A DNA stretch of 64,000 nucleotides from Streptomyces liangshanensis. Lineage in GTDB: Bacteria > Actinomycetota > Actinomycetes > Streptomycetales > Streptomycetaceae. Of the stretch, positions 33,941 to 43,686 are shown piece after piece. Below the pieces are notes generated by a model, which did not search any database, had not been told where the DNA came from, and saw nothing but the letters and a program-made list of their open reading frames with translations. How positions within the stretch are numbered: the first letter of the stretch is position 1; every line of letters starts with the position of its first letter. The stretch is from contig NZ_CP050177.1 of the NCBI RefSeq assembly GCF_011694815.1, positions 2,841,001 through 2,905,000 of the forward strand. Reading direction: 5' to 3'. The position numbers and the translations under genes were made by a program.

Positions 33941-33974
33941 TGAGGGGCCGCCCGATGCACCGGGCGGCCCCTCA
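33941..33974. terminator. Strong bidirectional terminator before hutH
   Basis: A perfect 14-bp stem, TGAGGGGCCGCCCG (33941-33954) with CGGGCGGCCCCTCA (33961-33974), and a 6-base loop. It lies just after the stop of the LAXTG protein and 51 bases from the stop of convergent hutH. Confidence 0.92.
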
Positions 33975-34025
33975 CGCCTTTCCGCTCACTTTCGCCAGGC
34001 TCGGGCTCAAGCTCAAGCTCAAGGC

Positions 34026-35573
34026 TCAGGCGAGTGGGCCCGTGACGGCCTCCACGGCGGCGATCAGGCGGCCGTCCCGTACGAACGCGTCGGCGCCCGC
34101 GAGGTCGGGGGCCAGGAAGCGGTCGGGGCCCGGTCCCTCGACACCGGCGGCGCGCAGGGCGTCGATCGCGGCCCGCGAGGCGGGCGCGGGCGTCAGGCCG
34201 GCGCGCAGTTCGACGGCGCGGGTCGCCGCGTACAGCTCGACGGCGATGATCCGCGTCAGGTTGTCCACGGCGGTACGGAGCTTGCGCGCCGCCGACCAGC
34301 CCATCGAGACGTGGTCCTCCTGCATCGCGGAGGACGGGATCGAGTCGACGGACGCCGGGACGGCCAGCCGCTTCATGTCGCTGACCAGCGCGGCCTGGGT
34401 GTACTGGGCGATCATCAGGCCCGAGTCGACCCCGGCGTCGTCGGCGAGGAAGGGCGGCAGGCCGTGCGAGCGGTTCTTGTCGAGGAGCCGGTCGGTACGG
34501 CGCTCGGCGATGGAACCGAGGTCGGCGGCGGCGATGGCGAGGAAGTCGAGTACGTACGCGACGGGCGCGCCGTGGAAGTTGCCGTTGGACTCCACGCGGC
34601 CGTCGCGCAGGACGACGGGGTTGTCGACGGCGGCGGCCAGCTCGCGGTCGGCCACGATCCTCGCGTACGCCAGGGTGTCCCGGCCGGCGCCGGCGACCTG
34701 GGGGGCGCAGCGCACCGAGTAGGCGTCCTGGACGCGCGGGGCGGCGTCCTCCTGGAAGTGGCCGGTGAGGCCGGACCCGGCGAGGACCCGCAGCATGTTG
34801 TCGGCGCTGGCGCCCTGGCCCGGGTGCGGGCGGATGGCGTGCAGCTCGGGCGCGAGGACCTTGGCGGTGCCGAGGAGGGCCTCCAGGGTGAGCGCGGCGG
34901 TGATGTCGGCGGAGGTGTAGAGGCGGTGCAGGTCGGCGAGGGCCATGACCAGCATGCCGAGCATGCCGTCGGTGCCGTTGAGCAGGGCGAGGCCCTCCTT
35001 CTCGCGCAGCTCGACGGGGGTGATGCCGTGGGCGGCGAGCAGCTCGCCCGCGGGGCGCACGATCCCGTCGGGGCCTTCCGCGTCGCCCTCGCCCATGAGG
35101 GTCAGCGCGCAGTGCGAGAGCGGCGCGAGGTCGCCGGAGCAGCCGAGGGAGCCGAACTCGTGGACGACGGGGGTGATCCCGGCGTTCAGGACGTCCGCCA
35201 TGGTCTGCGCGACCTCGGGGCGGACGCCGGTGTGGCCGGAGGCCAGCGTCTTGAGCCGCAGGAACATCAGGGCGCGCACGACGTCCCGCTCGACGGCCGG
35301 GCCCATGCCGGCGGCGTGGCTGCGCACGATGTTGCGCTGGAGCTGGGCGCGGAGGTCGGGGCCGATGTGCCGGCTGGCGAGGGCGCCGAACCCGGTCGAG
35401 ACGCCGTAGACGGGCTCGGGCTTGGCGGCGAGCGCGTCGACGACCTTCCGCGCCTCGGCGATCGCGCTTCGCGCCTCCGCGCCGATCTCGACCTTGGCGT
35501 GGCCCCGGGCCACGGCGATGACGTCTTCGGCGGTGGTGCCCGTGGGGCGCAGGACGACGGTGTGCATATCCAT
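34026..35573 (-). CDS. hutH: Histidine ammonia-lyase
   Basis: 515 residues from ATG 35573, the usual length for Streptomyces HutH; a second ATG two codons later is possible, and the ribosome site is weak in both cases. Seen: YGVSTGFGALA, the MIO-forming region HEFGSLGCSGDLAPLSH (C145-S146-G147), LNGTDGM, QEDHVSMG near residue 420. Reaction: histidine to urocanate and ammonia, first step of the Hut pathway. Odd: the tripeptide that cyclises to MIO is Cys-Ser-Gly here, not the textbook Ala-Ser-Gly. No other hut gene is adjacent. The upstream region is a repeat cluster. Confidence 0.94.
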   Translation of the reverse strand: MDMHTVVLRPTGTTAEDVIAVARGHAKVEIGAEARSAIAEARKVVDALAAKPEPVYGVSTGFGALASRHIGPDLRAQLQRNIVRSHAAGMGPAVERDVVRALMFLRLKTLASGHTGVRPEVAQTMADVLNAGITPVVHEFGSLGCSGDLAPLSHCALTLMGEGDAEGPDGIVRPAGELLAAHGITPVELREKEGLALLNGTDGMLGMLVMALADLHRLYTSADITAALTLEALLGTAKVLAPELHAIRPHPGQGASADNMLRVLAGSGLTGHFQEDAAPRVQDAYSVRCAPQVAGAGRDTLAYARIVADRELAAAVDNPVVLRDGRVESNGNFHGAPVAYVLDFLAIAAADLGSIAERRTDRLLDKNRSHGLPPFLADDAGVDSGLMIAQYTQAALVSDMKRLAVPASVDSIPSSAMQEDHVSMGWSAARKLRTAVDNLTRIIAVELYAATRAVELRAGLTPAPASRAAIDALRAAGVEGPGPDRFLAPDLAGADAFVRDGRLIAAVEAVTGPLA

Positions 35574-35651
35574 ATTCAGGAGCGTACGGATTGAATCGCA
35601 ACGTGTCACTAGCGAAGCTTGGGGCCGGTTGGCCGCGCGGGTCACCGATTT

Positions 35652-35894
35652 GTCCTCAATCGCCGGACGGGCTTGATCGTGCCGCTGCGGCCCGGTGGCC
35701 ATCCTCGGGTTGTCGCCGGGGGTCGGCCAGGGGCCATGTCCTGCACTGCATGTTTTACGTCGCGCTCACCAAGCTGTCCTGGTCACCCCCCGTCACGCGA
35801 CACAAAACACGCTCTACGTTCCGGACACGACCCCTACCCGCCCCCCTCCCAGGCGCACGTCAAGACCAATCAAGCCCGTCCGGCGCTTGAGGAC
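35652..35894. mobile_element. Element A: ~195-bp core bounded by inverted copies of the 24-bp repeat
   Basis: The first two repeat copies of cluster A face each other and enclose 35677-35870. Read in reverse complement, the same core with the same inverted ends occurs at 56997-57238, about 90% identical by eye over the whole length, including CTGCACTGCATGTTTTACG and GACACAAAACACGCTCTACG. The layout (inverted ends, small non-coding core, several copies in intergenic sites) is that of a non-autonomous MITE-like element. No target-site duplication was identified. A structured RNA gene is an alternative. Confidence 0.6.
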
Positions 35895-36140
35895 ATCCTT
35901 GACCCGCACGGGACAACGGGCGCAACAATCCAGCCCGTCCGGCGATTGAGGACGTCTTTGACCGCAACGGTCACGGCCCGACCGCAACCCCTCTCAAGCC
36001 CGTCCGGCGATTGAGGACGTCTTTGACCCGCACGGGCAACGGGCACGAGCCGACCCCAGCCCGTCCGGCGCTTGAGGACAGCCTGAGCCGCGCCCGCGCA
36101 CCCAGCCGACGCGCAAACCAAGCCCGTCCGGCGATTGAGG
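35652..36140. repeat. Repeat cluster A (six copies of a 24-bp palindromic repeat)
   Basis: Copies of a unit centred on CCCGTCCGGCGATTGAGG lie at 35652-35676 (inverted), 35871-35894, 35931-35953, 35995-36018, 36057-36079 and 36119-36140. Copies 2-6 are direct and about 60-64 bases apart. The spacers also resemble each other, for example CCCGCACGGGCAACGGGC, so the true period is the ~61-base composite. The last copy abuts the stop of the GGDEF gene. Each unit is itself partly palindromic (GTCCGGC core). The reading frames in this interval are made of these repeats and are not genes. Confidence 0.92.
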
Positions 36141-36142
36141 GC

Positions 36143-37273
36143 TCAGGGGGCGTCGCGGAAGCGGCGGCGGGACGGGGTGGGGGGTGGGGCGTCCGCGAGG
36201 CGCAGGACCGCGTCGTCACGCCCCGCCACCACCGGCCCCCCGGCCCGCGCCGCCTTGGCCCGATACTGGGCGGCGTCCGCCAGGCGGAACAGGCGCCGCG
36301 CGGACCGCACCTCCCCGATCGCGTCCCCCGTGGACGCCACCCCGCACGCCACCCCCTCCCCCAGTTCCAGCTCCGCCGCCCGCACGCACAACTCGCCCGC
36401 GACCGCGACCACCTCGTCCGCCGACGGCCCCACCGCCAGCAGGCAGAACTCGTCCCCGCCCAGCCGCGCCGCCACCGCACCCGGCAGTTTCGCCGCGCAC
36501 AGGGACAGGACCGAGGCGAACCGTTCCAGCAACCGGTCACCGACCGCGTGCCCGTGCGTGTCGTTCACCTTCTTCAGGCCGTTCAGGTCGCAGACGACCA
36601 GGCTCGTGACGGAGCCGTCCGCCCGGTAGCGCCCGACCGCCTCGTCGAGCCGCATGTCGACCGCCCGCCTGTTCGCGAGCCCCGTCAGGGGGTCCGTGAA
36701 GGCGAGGCGGCGGACCTCTTCGAGCCGCTCGGTCTGGGCGATCCCCGACGCCACCACGGACGCGATCACGGTCGCGAAGTCCGCGTCGTCCCGCCCGAAC
36801 AACGGCTCCCCCGTGCGCCGCGCCACGTACAGCTCACCCCACGCCCGCCCGTGCAGGATGATCGGCGCGACCACACAGCACCCCCGCCCCCGCCGCCGCA
36901 GCGCGGCCACCCGCTGGTGGCTGTAGCCGGGCGACCCGGCCGCCGCCCCCTCCGCGATCTCGACCCAGGCGTTCGGCCCCCCGCCCCCCGCCCACCGCTC
37001 GTGCAGGAACTCCGCGATCTCCGGGAACCGGTGGACGGGATACGCCTCGTCCTCGGGGAACTCCTCCTCCCCCGCCACCCGCTCCCCCGCATTGACCAGC
37101 ACCCTGAGCCGCCCGAGGTCCCGTTCCCACACGGACAGCGCGCCGAAGCTCCCGCCGAGCGCCTCGCACGCCCCCTGCGCGGCGGCCCGCCAGGAATCGC
37201 GCGGTGCCTGGGCCGACGCCATGGCCTGCGCCAGCGACACCACCGCTCGCAGTCGCCCATCCACTCCCATCAC
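36143..37273 (-). CDS. cdgE: GAF-GGDEF diguanylate cyclase (CdgE-like)
   Basis: 376 residues, ATG pair at 37273. Seen: an N-terminal GAF domain (about 10-180, with GYSHQRVAALRRRGRGCCVVAPI), then the GGDEF domain starting FTDPLTGLANRRAVDMRL and carrying the intact catalytic loop RLGGDEFCLL (GGDEF 272-276). The product-inhibition RxxD motif is not present five residues before it. Reaction: two GTP to cyclic di-GMP, the signal that controls sporulation in Streptomyces via BldD. Domain order and proximity to hutH match the Streptomyces CdgE protein as I remember it. Soluble. The stop touches repeat cluster A. Confidence 0.88.
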   Translation of the reverse strand: MMGVDGRLRAVVSLAQAMASAQAPRDSWRAAAQGACEALGGSFGALSVWERDLGRLRVLVNAGERVAGEEEFPEDEAYPVHRFPEIAEFLHERWAGGGGPNAWVEIAEGAAAGSPGYSHQRVAALRRRGRGCCVVAPIILHGRAWGELYVARRTGEPLFGRDDADFATVIASVVASGIAQTERLEEVRRLAFTDPLTGLANRRAVDMRLDEAVGRYRADGSVTSLVVCDLNGLKKVNDTHGHAVGDRLLERFASVLSLCAAKLPGAVAARLGGDEFCLLAVGPSADEVVAVAGELCVRAAELELGEGVACGVASTGDAIGEVRSARRLFRLADAAQYRAKAARAGGPVVAGRDDAVLRLADAPPPTPSRRRFRDAP

Positions 37274-37362
37274 CCCACCTTAGGGCGCTTTGGGATGATT
37301 TGATCACTCGGAGCGAGGGGCGCTCACTCTGCGTTCACCCGCCCACGCGCCCCCTCACCCGG

Positions 37363-38163
37363 TCACTCACCGGGCCACTGGGGCGTCCGCTTCTCGTTGA
37401 AGGCCGCGACCCCCTCCGCCCGGTCCCCGGAGAACGCGACCGACCGCCACGCCGCGTCCTCGACCTCCAGGCCGGCCCGCAGGTCAAGGCCCTGCCCGAG
37501 CCGCAGCGCGCGCTTCGCGGCGCGCAGGCCGACGGGCGAGTTCGCGGCGATACGGTCCGCGAGGGCCAGCGCCTCCTCGCGATCGTCGCCCTCGTCGACG
37601 AGCCGGTCGACGAGACCGAGATCACGCGCCTCCGCCGCCTCCAGACGCCGGGCCGTGAAGATCAGCTCCGCCGCGCGGGCCGCGCCGACCCGGCGCGGCA
37701 GCAGCTGCGTACCGCCCCCGCCGGGGATGACGCCGACCGACACCTCGGGCAGCCCGACCACGGCCGTACGGTCCGCGACGATCATGTCGCAGGCGAGCGC
37801 CAGCTCGAAGCCGCCGCCCAGGGCGAAGCCGTGCACGGCGGCGATCGCGGGCATGGGCAGCTCCAGGACCCCGGTGTACGCGGCCCGCGTGGTCGGCCGC
37901 TGCCGTACCAGGTCGGCGTCGGTGAAGGAGGCGCGCTCCTTGAGGTCCGCGCCGACGCAGAACGCGCGCGCGTGGGTGGACGTCAGGACCGTGACCCGTA
38001 CGTCCCGGTCCGCGCCGAGCGCCGTGCACGCGGCGGCCAGGGAGCGGGCCATCTCGGTGGACACGGCGTTCATGGCCTTCGGCCGGTCGAGGACCAGCTC
38101 GGCGACGTACCCGGACTTCCGTACGACGACGAAGTCCCCGTACCTCTGCTCGGACCCACCCAT
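37363..38163 (-). CDS. Enoyl-CoA hydratase/isomerase family protein
   Basis: 266 residues, ATG at 38163. Seen: the crotonase fold with LDRPKAMNAVSTEM, the oxyanion segment AFCVGADLKE, AAVHGFALGGGFELALACDMIVAD and the catalytic-Glu region LPEVSVGVIPGGGGTQLLPRRVG with both acidic positions (the E of PEVSVG present; the preceding E replaced by the loop around GGGFEL). Typical of short-chain enoyl-CoA hydratases in fatty-acid or branched-chain acid breakdown. Exact substrate unknown. Single gene, divergent from the SapA-like gene. Confidence 0.9.
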   Translation of the reverse strand: MGGSEQRYGDFVVVRKSGYVAELVLDRPKAMNAVSTEMARSLAAACTALGADRDVRVTVLTSTHARAFCVGADLKERASFTDADLVRQRPTTRAAYTGVLELPMPAIAAVHGFALGGGFELALACDMIVADRTAVVGLPEVSVGVIPGGGGTQLLPRRVGAARAAELIFTARRLEAAEARDLGLVDRLVDEGDDREEALALADRIAANSPVGLRAAKRALRLGQGLDLRAGLEVEDAAWRSVAFSGDRAEGVAAFNEKRTPQWPGE

Positions 38164-38312
38164 GGCACACCCTCCCGGTTAACGACGGTTCACCGAGATC
38201 ATAAAGGCCCCGCTTTTCTTCCCGGAAAGTTCCGTACAACTCTTTTCTTGATCGGCTGGTCTGACCTGACGAACACACAGAAAGCACTCGTGGAGTTACA
38301 GGGGGAACAAAC

Positions 38313-38840
38313 ATGCGTAAATCTCGTCGTGCTGCCATGGCCGCGGTCCTGACCGCACTCGCGGTCGGGGGAGCCACCACCGCCCTCGCGCAGCCCGCCA
38401 CCGCGGCACCGGCCGCGGCGGCGGCCCAGGCCGCGTACAACGGCGTCTGTGGCTCCGGCTACAACGTCGTGAACTCGGCGGACATCGGCAAGCAGGGCAC
38501 GGTGTACCTCACGTACAACGCCAAGACCGGGAAGAACTGCGCGGTCACGATCCGCAAGACCAGCGGAGCGCCCGTGTCCGTCTTCACCTACCTGGGAGTC
38601 TCCGAAACGGGTGCTTCCGACTTCGACAGCGGCAACTACACGTCGTACGCCGGGCCCGTCTACGTCTACGGGAAGGGCTACTGCGTCGACTGGGCCGGCG
38701 GCATCACCAACCAGGAAGTGTGGACCTACGGCTCGAACTGCGGCGCGCGGGTGGCCACCCGTGTGACGAAGACCGACGGCGCGACCCTGCGCTCGAAGGT
38801 CGCCGAGCCGAGCGCGACGGTGGCGGGCGGCACCCGCTGA
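38313..38840 (+). CDS. Secreted protein similar to spore-associated protein A (SapA)
   Basis: 175 residues, ATG at 38313 after GGGGGAA. Seen: a signal peptide (MRKSRRAAMAAVLTALAVGG... cut near AQPATAAPA), then a compact Cys-containing domain with YNGVCGSGYNVVNSADI, GTVYLTYNAKTGKNCAVTIRK and AGPVYVYGKGYCVDWAGG; four Cys could form two disulphides. This pattern matches the Streptomyces spore-associated protein A family, found on spore or hyphal surfaces. The Ser/Ala-rich tail after residue 150 is extra. Followed by a terminator. Developmental control would be expected but is not shown by the sequence. Confidence 0.8.
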   Translation: MRKSRRAAMAAVLTALAVGGATTALAQPATAAPAAAAAQAAYNGVCGSGYNVVNSADIGKQGTVYLTYNAKTGKNCAVTIRKTSGAPVSVFTYLGVSETGASDFDSGNYTSYAGPVYVYGKGYCVDWAGGITNQEVWTYGSNCGARVATRVTKTDGATLRSKVAEPSATVAGGTR

Positions 38841-38866
38841 TCCACCGCGGCGGCACTCCCGCCTGA

Positions 38867-38901
38867 CGGGCCGGCCCTCGTGTGCACCGGGGGCCGGCCC
38901 G
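38867..38901. terminator. Terminator between the SapA-like gene and cya
   Basis: An 11-bp perfect stem, CGGGCCGGCCC (38867-38877) with GGGCCGGCCCG (38891-38901). It lies between the convergent genes and can serve both. Confidence 0.85.
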
Positions 38902-38955
38902 GTCGTTCGAGCTGTGCCGCGGACCCGGATCAGGTGGTGCGTGCGGGGACCCGGC

Positions 38956-40113
38956 TCAGGTGGTGCGGCGGGCCAGGAGCCAGGGTTCGACCACGCCGAG
39001 GCCGCGGACCGGGCGCTGCCACATCGGCTGGAGTCCGAAGCGGTACGAGGGGGTCTCGCGCCCCTCCTTCTCCGCCTCGGCCGCGGCCTCGGCCGCCCCG
39101 GCCTCGGAGGCGGGGGCCTCGCCGGTACGGATCAGGTCCTCCGCGAAGGCGCCGTCGACCAGGACCGTGTCCTTGGGAGCTATCGAGGTGAGCCGGCTCG
39201 CGAGGTTCACGGTCGTCCCGAAGACGTCACCCATGCGGGTGGTGACCGTGCCGAACGCGATCCCCACGCGCAGCGCCGGCATCGTCTCGTCGTGCGTCAT
39301 GGTCTCGATGAGGCGCAGCGCGATCTCGGCGGCGGTGCCGGCGTCGTCCGCCGCGAACAGGACCTCGTCGCCGAGGGTCTTGATCAGCCGGCCGCCGTGC
39401 GCGGCGACGAGGTCGGCGGAGGTCGTCTCGAACGCCTCGACCAGCTCGCCGAGCTCCTCCTCCTCCAGCCGGCGGGTCAGCCGCGTGAACCCGACGAGGT
39501 CGGCGAACCCGACGGCGAGGCGCCGGTCGACCATCTCGTCGTCGTCGGCGGCCTGGACGACGCGCCCCGTGGCGGCGGCGAGCTGGCGGCGCCACACGTA
39601 GACGAGGAACTCCTCCAGCTCCGGCAGGAGCAGCTCGACCAGCGGGTACGTGACCTCGGTCCGCGTCATGCCCGGCTCGGGGGGCTCGGTGAGGCCCTCC
39701 AGGAACGAGTCGATCTGCCACTCCGCGAGGCGGGCGGTGGTCTGCCCGGTGGACCGGGCGACCTGGATCGCCATGGGTTCGCTGAGCAGCCCGGCCTCCA
39801 CGAGCCCGGCGAGGCGGCGCAGGGCGAGGACGTCGGCCTCGGTGAGGGCCTTGGCCTGGCCGATGTCGGCGAAGCCCATGGCACGCCAGAAGCGGGAGGC
39901 GAGGTCCATGGAGACGCCGGCGGTCCTGGCGGCCTGGAACGGGGTGTAGCGGCGGTCCGCGCCGAGGATGAGCTGCTCCAGCCGGATGGCGAGCGGGTCG
40001 TCGGTCGGTTCGGCCGTGTGGTCCACGATGTGGTGGGGGGTGGAGTGGGGGGAGGGGTCGGGGGTGGGCTTGGGCGGTTGCGCGTCGGCTCCGCTCGAAT
40101 CGTCGACGGTCAC
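38956..40113 (-). CDS. cya: Class III adenylate cyclase
   Basis: 385 residues, ATG-equivalent start at 40113. Seen: a Pro/His-rich N-terminal leader; a helical regulatory domain (about 40-190, with RYTPFQAARTAGVSMDLASRFWRAMGFADI); then the class III catalytic domain: VGFADLVGFTRL (first metal Asp), GRLIKTLGDEVLFAADD (substrate Lys and second metal Asp), GTTVNLASRLTSIAP (transition-state Asn and Arg). Reaction: ATP to cAMP, required in Streptomyces for germination and for normal development through Crp. No membrane helices, so cytoplasmic. The next plus-side interval holds repeat cluster B. Confidence 0.93.
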   Translation of the reverse strand: MTVDDSSGADAQPPKPTPDPSPHSTPHHIVDHTAEPTDDPLAIRLEQLILGADRRYTPFQAARTAGVSMDLASRFWRAMGFADIGQAKALTEADVLALRRLAGLVEAGLLSEPMAIQVARSTGQTTARLAEWQIDSFLEGLTEPPEPGMTRTEVTYPLVELLLPELEEFLVYVWRRQLAAATGRVVQAADDDEMVDRRLAVGFADLVGFTRLTRRLEEEELGELVEAFETTSADLVAAHGGRLIKTLGDEVLFAADDAGTAAEIALRLIETMTHDETMPALRVGIAFGTVTTRMGDVFGTTVNLASRLTSIAPKDTVLVDGAFAEDLIRTGEAPASEAGAAEAAAEAEKEGRETPSYRFGLQPMWQRPVRGLGVVEPWLLARRTT

Positions 40114-40254
40114 CAGCCGCCTCCTGCCCGTTCCCTGCCCACAGTCCTGCCGATCTGTCGTGGATCGGGCTCAACGATACGACAGGTGTGCGCTGGCTCA
40201 CGTCCAAGGGGTACCCGGGCGTGGTCCCCCCTCGACGAACGCCCCCCTTTCCCT

Positions 40255-40515
40255 GTCCTCAATCGCCGGACGGGCTTGATTGTGGCGCAGGCCCGTCGCG
40301 AGCGCGGCTCAAGGATGTCCTCAAACGCCGGACGGGCTGGAGGTGGCCCGGGCCCGATGCCCCTGCGGGTCAAAGACGTCCTCAATCGCCGGACAGGCTT
40401 GATTTGCCCGCAGCGGCACGATCAAGCCCGTCCGGCGATTGAGGACGACCGTGACCGCAACGCGGGCACCCACCCGCGCGGCCCCGGCCCCCGAGCCCGT
40501 CCGGCGATTGAGGAC
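40255..40515. repeat. Repeat cluster B (five copies of the 24-bp repeat, with a deleted element)
   Basis: Units at 40255-40278, 40317-40340 and 40378-40401 in one orientation (61 bases apart), then 40423-40446 and 40493-40515 in the other. The inner inverted pair (40378-40446) encloses only 21 bases, ATTTGCCCGCAGCGGCACGA; these are the two ends of the ~195-bp core seen in clusters A and C joined together. This copy therefore looks like an internally deleted element. The interval between cya and birA (40114-40525) contains nothing else that I can support. Confidence 0.9.
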
Positions 40516-40525
40516 ACGAAGCGCG

Positions 40526-41383
40526 TCAGCGCAGGTGGATCACGTCTCCCGCGCCCACCGGCACCCGCCCCGCCTCCTCCGTGGCCACCACCAGGCGCCC
40601 GTCCCCGTCAACGGCCACCGCCTCCCCCACCAGCTCCCGCTCCCCCGGCAGCAGGGCCCGGACCGTGCGGCCCAGCGTCGCGCAACCCGCCGCGTACGCC
40701 TCCTGGAGGCCTGACGCCGCCGGGTCGCCGCCCGCCTCGCGCCAGTCCCCGTACCACCGCTCCAGGGAACGCAGGACGGACCGCAGCAGCGTGTCCCGGT
40801 CCAGGGACACCGCGTTCGCCAGCGCCAGCGACCCCGCGGCCGGGACCGGCAGCTCCTCCTCCCGCAGCGAGACGTTCAGGCCGATGCCCACGACCACCGC
40901 CGCGTCCCCCGCCCGCTCCGCGAGAATCCCGCCCGCCTTGCGCTCCTCCCCGCCCACGGTGACCAGCAGGTCGTTCGGCCACTTGAGGGCCGTGTCCACG
41001 CCCGCCGACCGCGCCACCGCCGTCGCCACGGCCACACCGGTGAGCAGCGGCAGCCACCCCCACCGCTCGACGGGCACGGCGTCACCCGGCGTGAGGAGCA
41101 CGGAGAAGAAGAGCCCGGAGCGCGCCGGCGCCGACCACCGCCGGTCCATCCGCCCCCGCCCCGCCGTCTGCTCCTCGGCCACCAGCACCGCGCCCTCGGC
41201 GCGCGGGTCCCGGGCGACGGCCGCCGCCGCGAGGTCCGAGTTGGTCGAGCCGGTGGTCGTGACGACGTCCAGGGACGTCCACAGGCCACCCGGCCGGATC
41301 AGCCCGCGCCGCAGCGCCTGGGCGTTCAGAGGCGGCCGCTCCAGGTCGGACCAGCGGCTGTGTGGGGTATCGGGATCGCTCAT
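40526..41383 (-). CDS. birA: Biotin--[acetyl-CoA-carboxylase] ligase
   Basis: 285 residues from ATG 41383. Seen: TTTGSTNSDL, the biotinyl-AMP loop EEQTAGRGRMDRRW, LKWPNDLLV, KAGGILAE and GIGLNVSL, in the standard BirA/LplA catalytic fold, followed by the SH3-like C-terminal domain (GEAVAVDGDGRLVVATEEAG). No N-terminal helix-turn-helix, so a pure ligase and not the bifunctional repressor. Reaction: biotin plus ATP to biotinyl-AMP and transfer to a carboxylase lysine. Divergent from pccB and near accA2, whose Lys548 is the expected acceptor. Confidence 0.95.
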   Translation of the reverse strand: MSDPDTPHSRWSDLERPPLNAQALRRGLIRPGGLWTSLDVVTTTGSTNSDLAAAAVARDPRAEGAVLVAEEQTAGRGRMDRRWSAPARSGLFFSVLLTPGDAVPVERWGWLPLLTGVAVATAVARSAGVDTALKWPNDLLVTVGGEERKAGGILAERAGDAAVVVGIGLNVSLREEELPVPAAGSLALANAVSLDRDTLLRSVLRSLERWYGDWREAGGDPAASGLQEAYAAGCATLGRTVRALLPGERELVGEAVAVDGDGRLVVATEEAGRVPVGAGDVIHLR

Positions 41384-41556
41384 GCAAGCCACCCTAGATG
41401 TGGCAAACACCGCACTGCCGAACCGTATCCGCGCCGATACGCTACGGATCAGTAGCCAGGTACGCAGGAGAAGGAACAGCACCACCCCGGCACAGCAAGC
41501 GCGACCGAGCAAGCCCGACCCACCGCACCCGCAACCCCGCAGGGAGCCGCACCCCG

Positions 41557-43143
<1,587 letters not shown>

Positions 43144-43195
43144 GCGACCCGGACGGCAGGAACGAACGGCAGGAACGGACGGCAGGAAAGGGGAC

Positions 43196-43405
43196 GTGAC
43201 GATGATCAAAGTGATACGCGGCAACCCGACTCCGGAGGAGCTGGCCGCGGCCCTGACGGTCGTACAGGCGCGGGTACGGGCCTCCGGCGCGGAGGCCGGC
43301 CCGCCCGAGCCGCCGGCCGCGTGGTCGGCCCCGGGCCGGGTGCTGAGGGACCGGCTTCCCGAGCCGGGGCCGCGCTCCTGGGCCCGTACGTACTGGCCCG
43401 GCTGA
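43196..43405 (+). CDS. pccE: Acyl-CoA carboxylase epsilon subunit (PccE)
   Basis: 69 residues from GTG 43196 with GGAAAGGGG ahead; ATG two codons on is possible. Seen: IKVIRGNPTPEELAALTVV-type opening (IKVIRGNPTPEELAAALTVV), a Pro/Ala-rich middle, and the basic/aromatic tail RSWARTYWPG. This is the usual small acyl-CoA carboxylase epsilon family. Role: stabilises and boosts the alpha-beta complex. It lies 52 bases after pccB and is therefore probably in its operon. Confidence 0.92.
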   Translation: MTMIKVIRGNPTPEELAAALTVVQARVRASGAEAGPPEPPAAWSAPGRVLRDRLPEPGPRSWARTYWPG

Positions 43406-43484
43406 CGGACGTGGTCCCCGGGACCGGAGCGCCCTGAGTACGTGTACTCAGGCGCCCCGGCCGGGTTCGCCGGAGGATCGGGGC

Positions 43485-43613
43485 ATGCTGTGGTCCGACC
43501 CGAAGAACGAACCGCCGGAAGAACTGCGCGAGGGGCAGACCATGCTCCACCGCGCCGGAGTGGTCCTCGCGCTGGCGATGATCCTGGCGATGCTCGTCCT
43601 GGGGGTGCTGTGA
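43485..43613 (+). CDS. 42-residue membrane peptide between pccE and maf
   Basis: ATG 43485 to TGA 43613 with GGAGG at 43472-43476, a good ribosome site. Seen: a polar N-half ([21 protein letters not shown]) and one hydrophobic helix to the end ([19 protein letters not shown]). The codon use fits its neighbours. Single-pass with the N-terminus probably inside. The function is unknown. Its place between two carboxylase-region genes suggests a conserved small gene that length cut-offs miss. Confidence 0.65.
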   Translation: MLWSDPKNEPPEELREGQTMLHRAGVVLALAMILAMLVLGVL

Positions 43614-43686
43614 GACCCGCCTGGGGTGCCGCGAGACCCGGCCTCCGCCGACAGCGGGCGGCCGCCCCGGCCCTACGATGGCCCGC

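Noticed and set aside
35590..36015. Small reading frames in the hutH-cdgE gap
   Set aside because: They consist of translated copies of the 24-bp repeat (recurring RRTG/RPALED words) and differ only in frame.
35871..36140. CRISPR-like array
   Set aside because: Copies are spaced regularly, but units vary, also occur inverted, spacers are related to each other, and no cas gene is seen.
38240..38275. DasR-like (dre) site before the SapA-like gene
   Set aside because: GCTGGTCTGACCTG resembles dre but lacks one base of the symmetric core, so the similarity is too weak to call.
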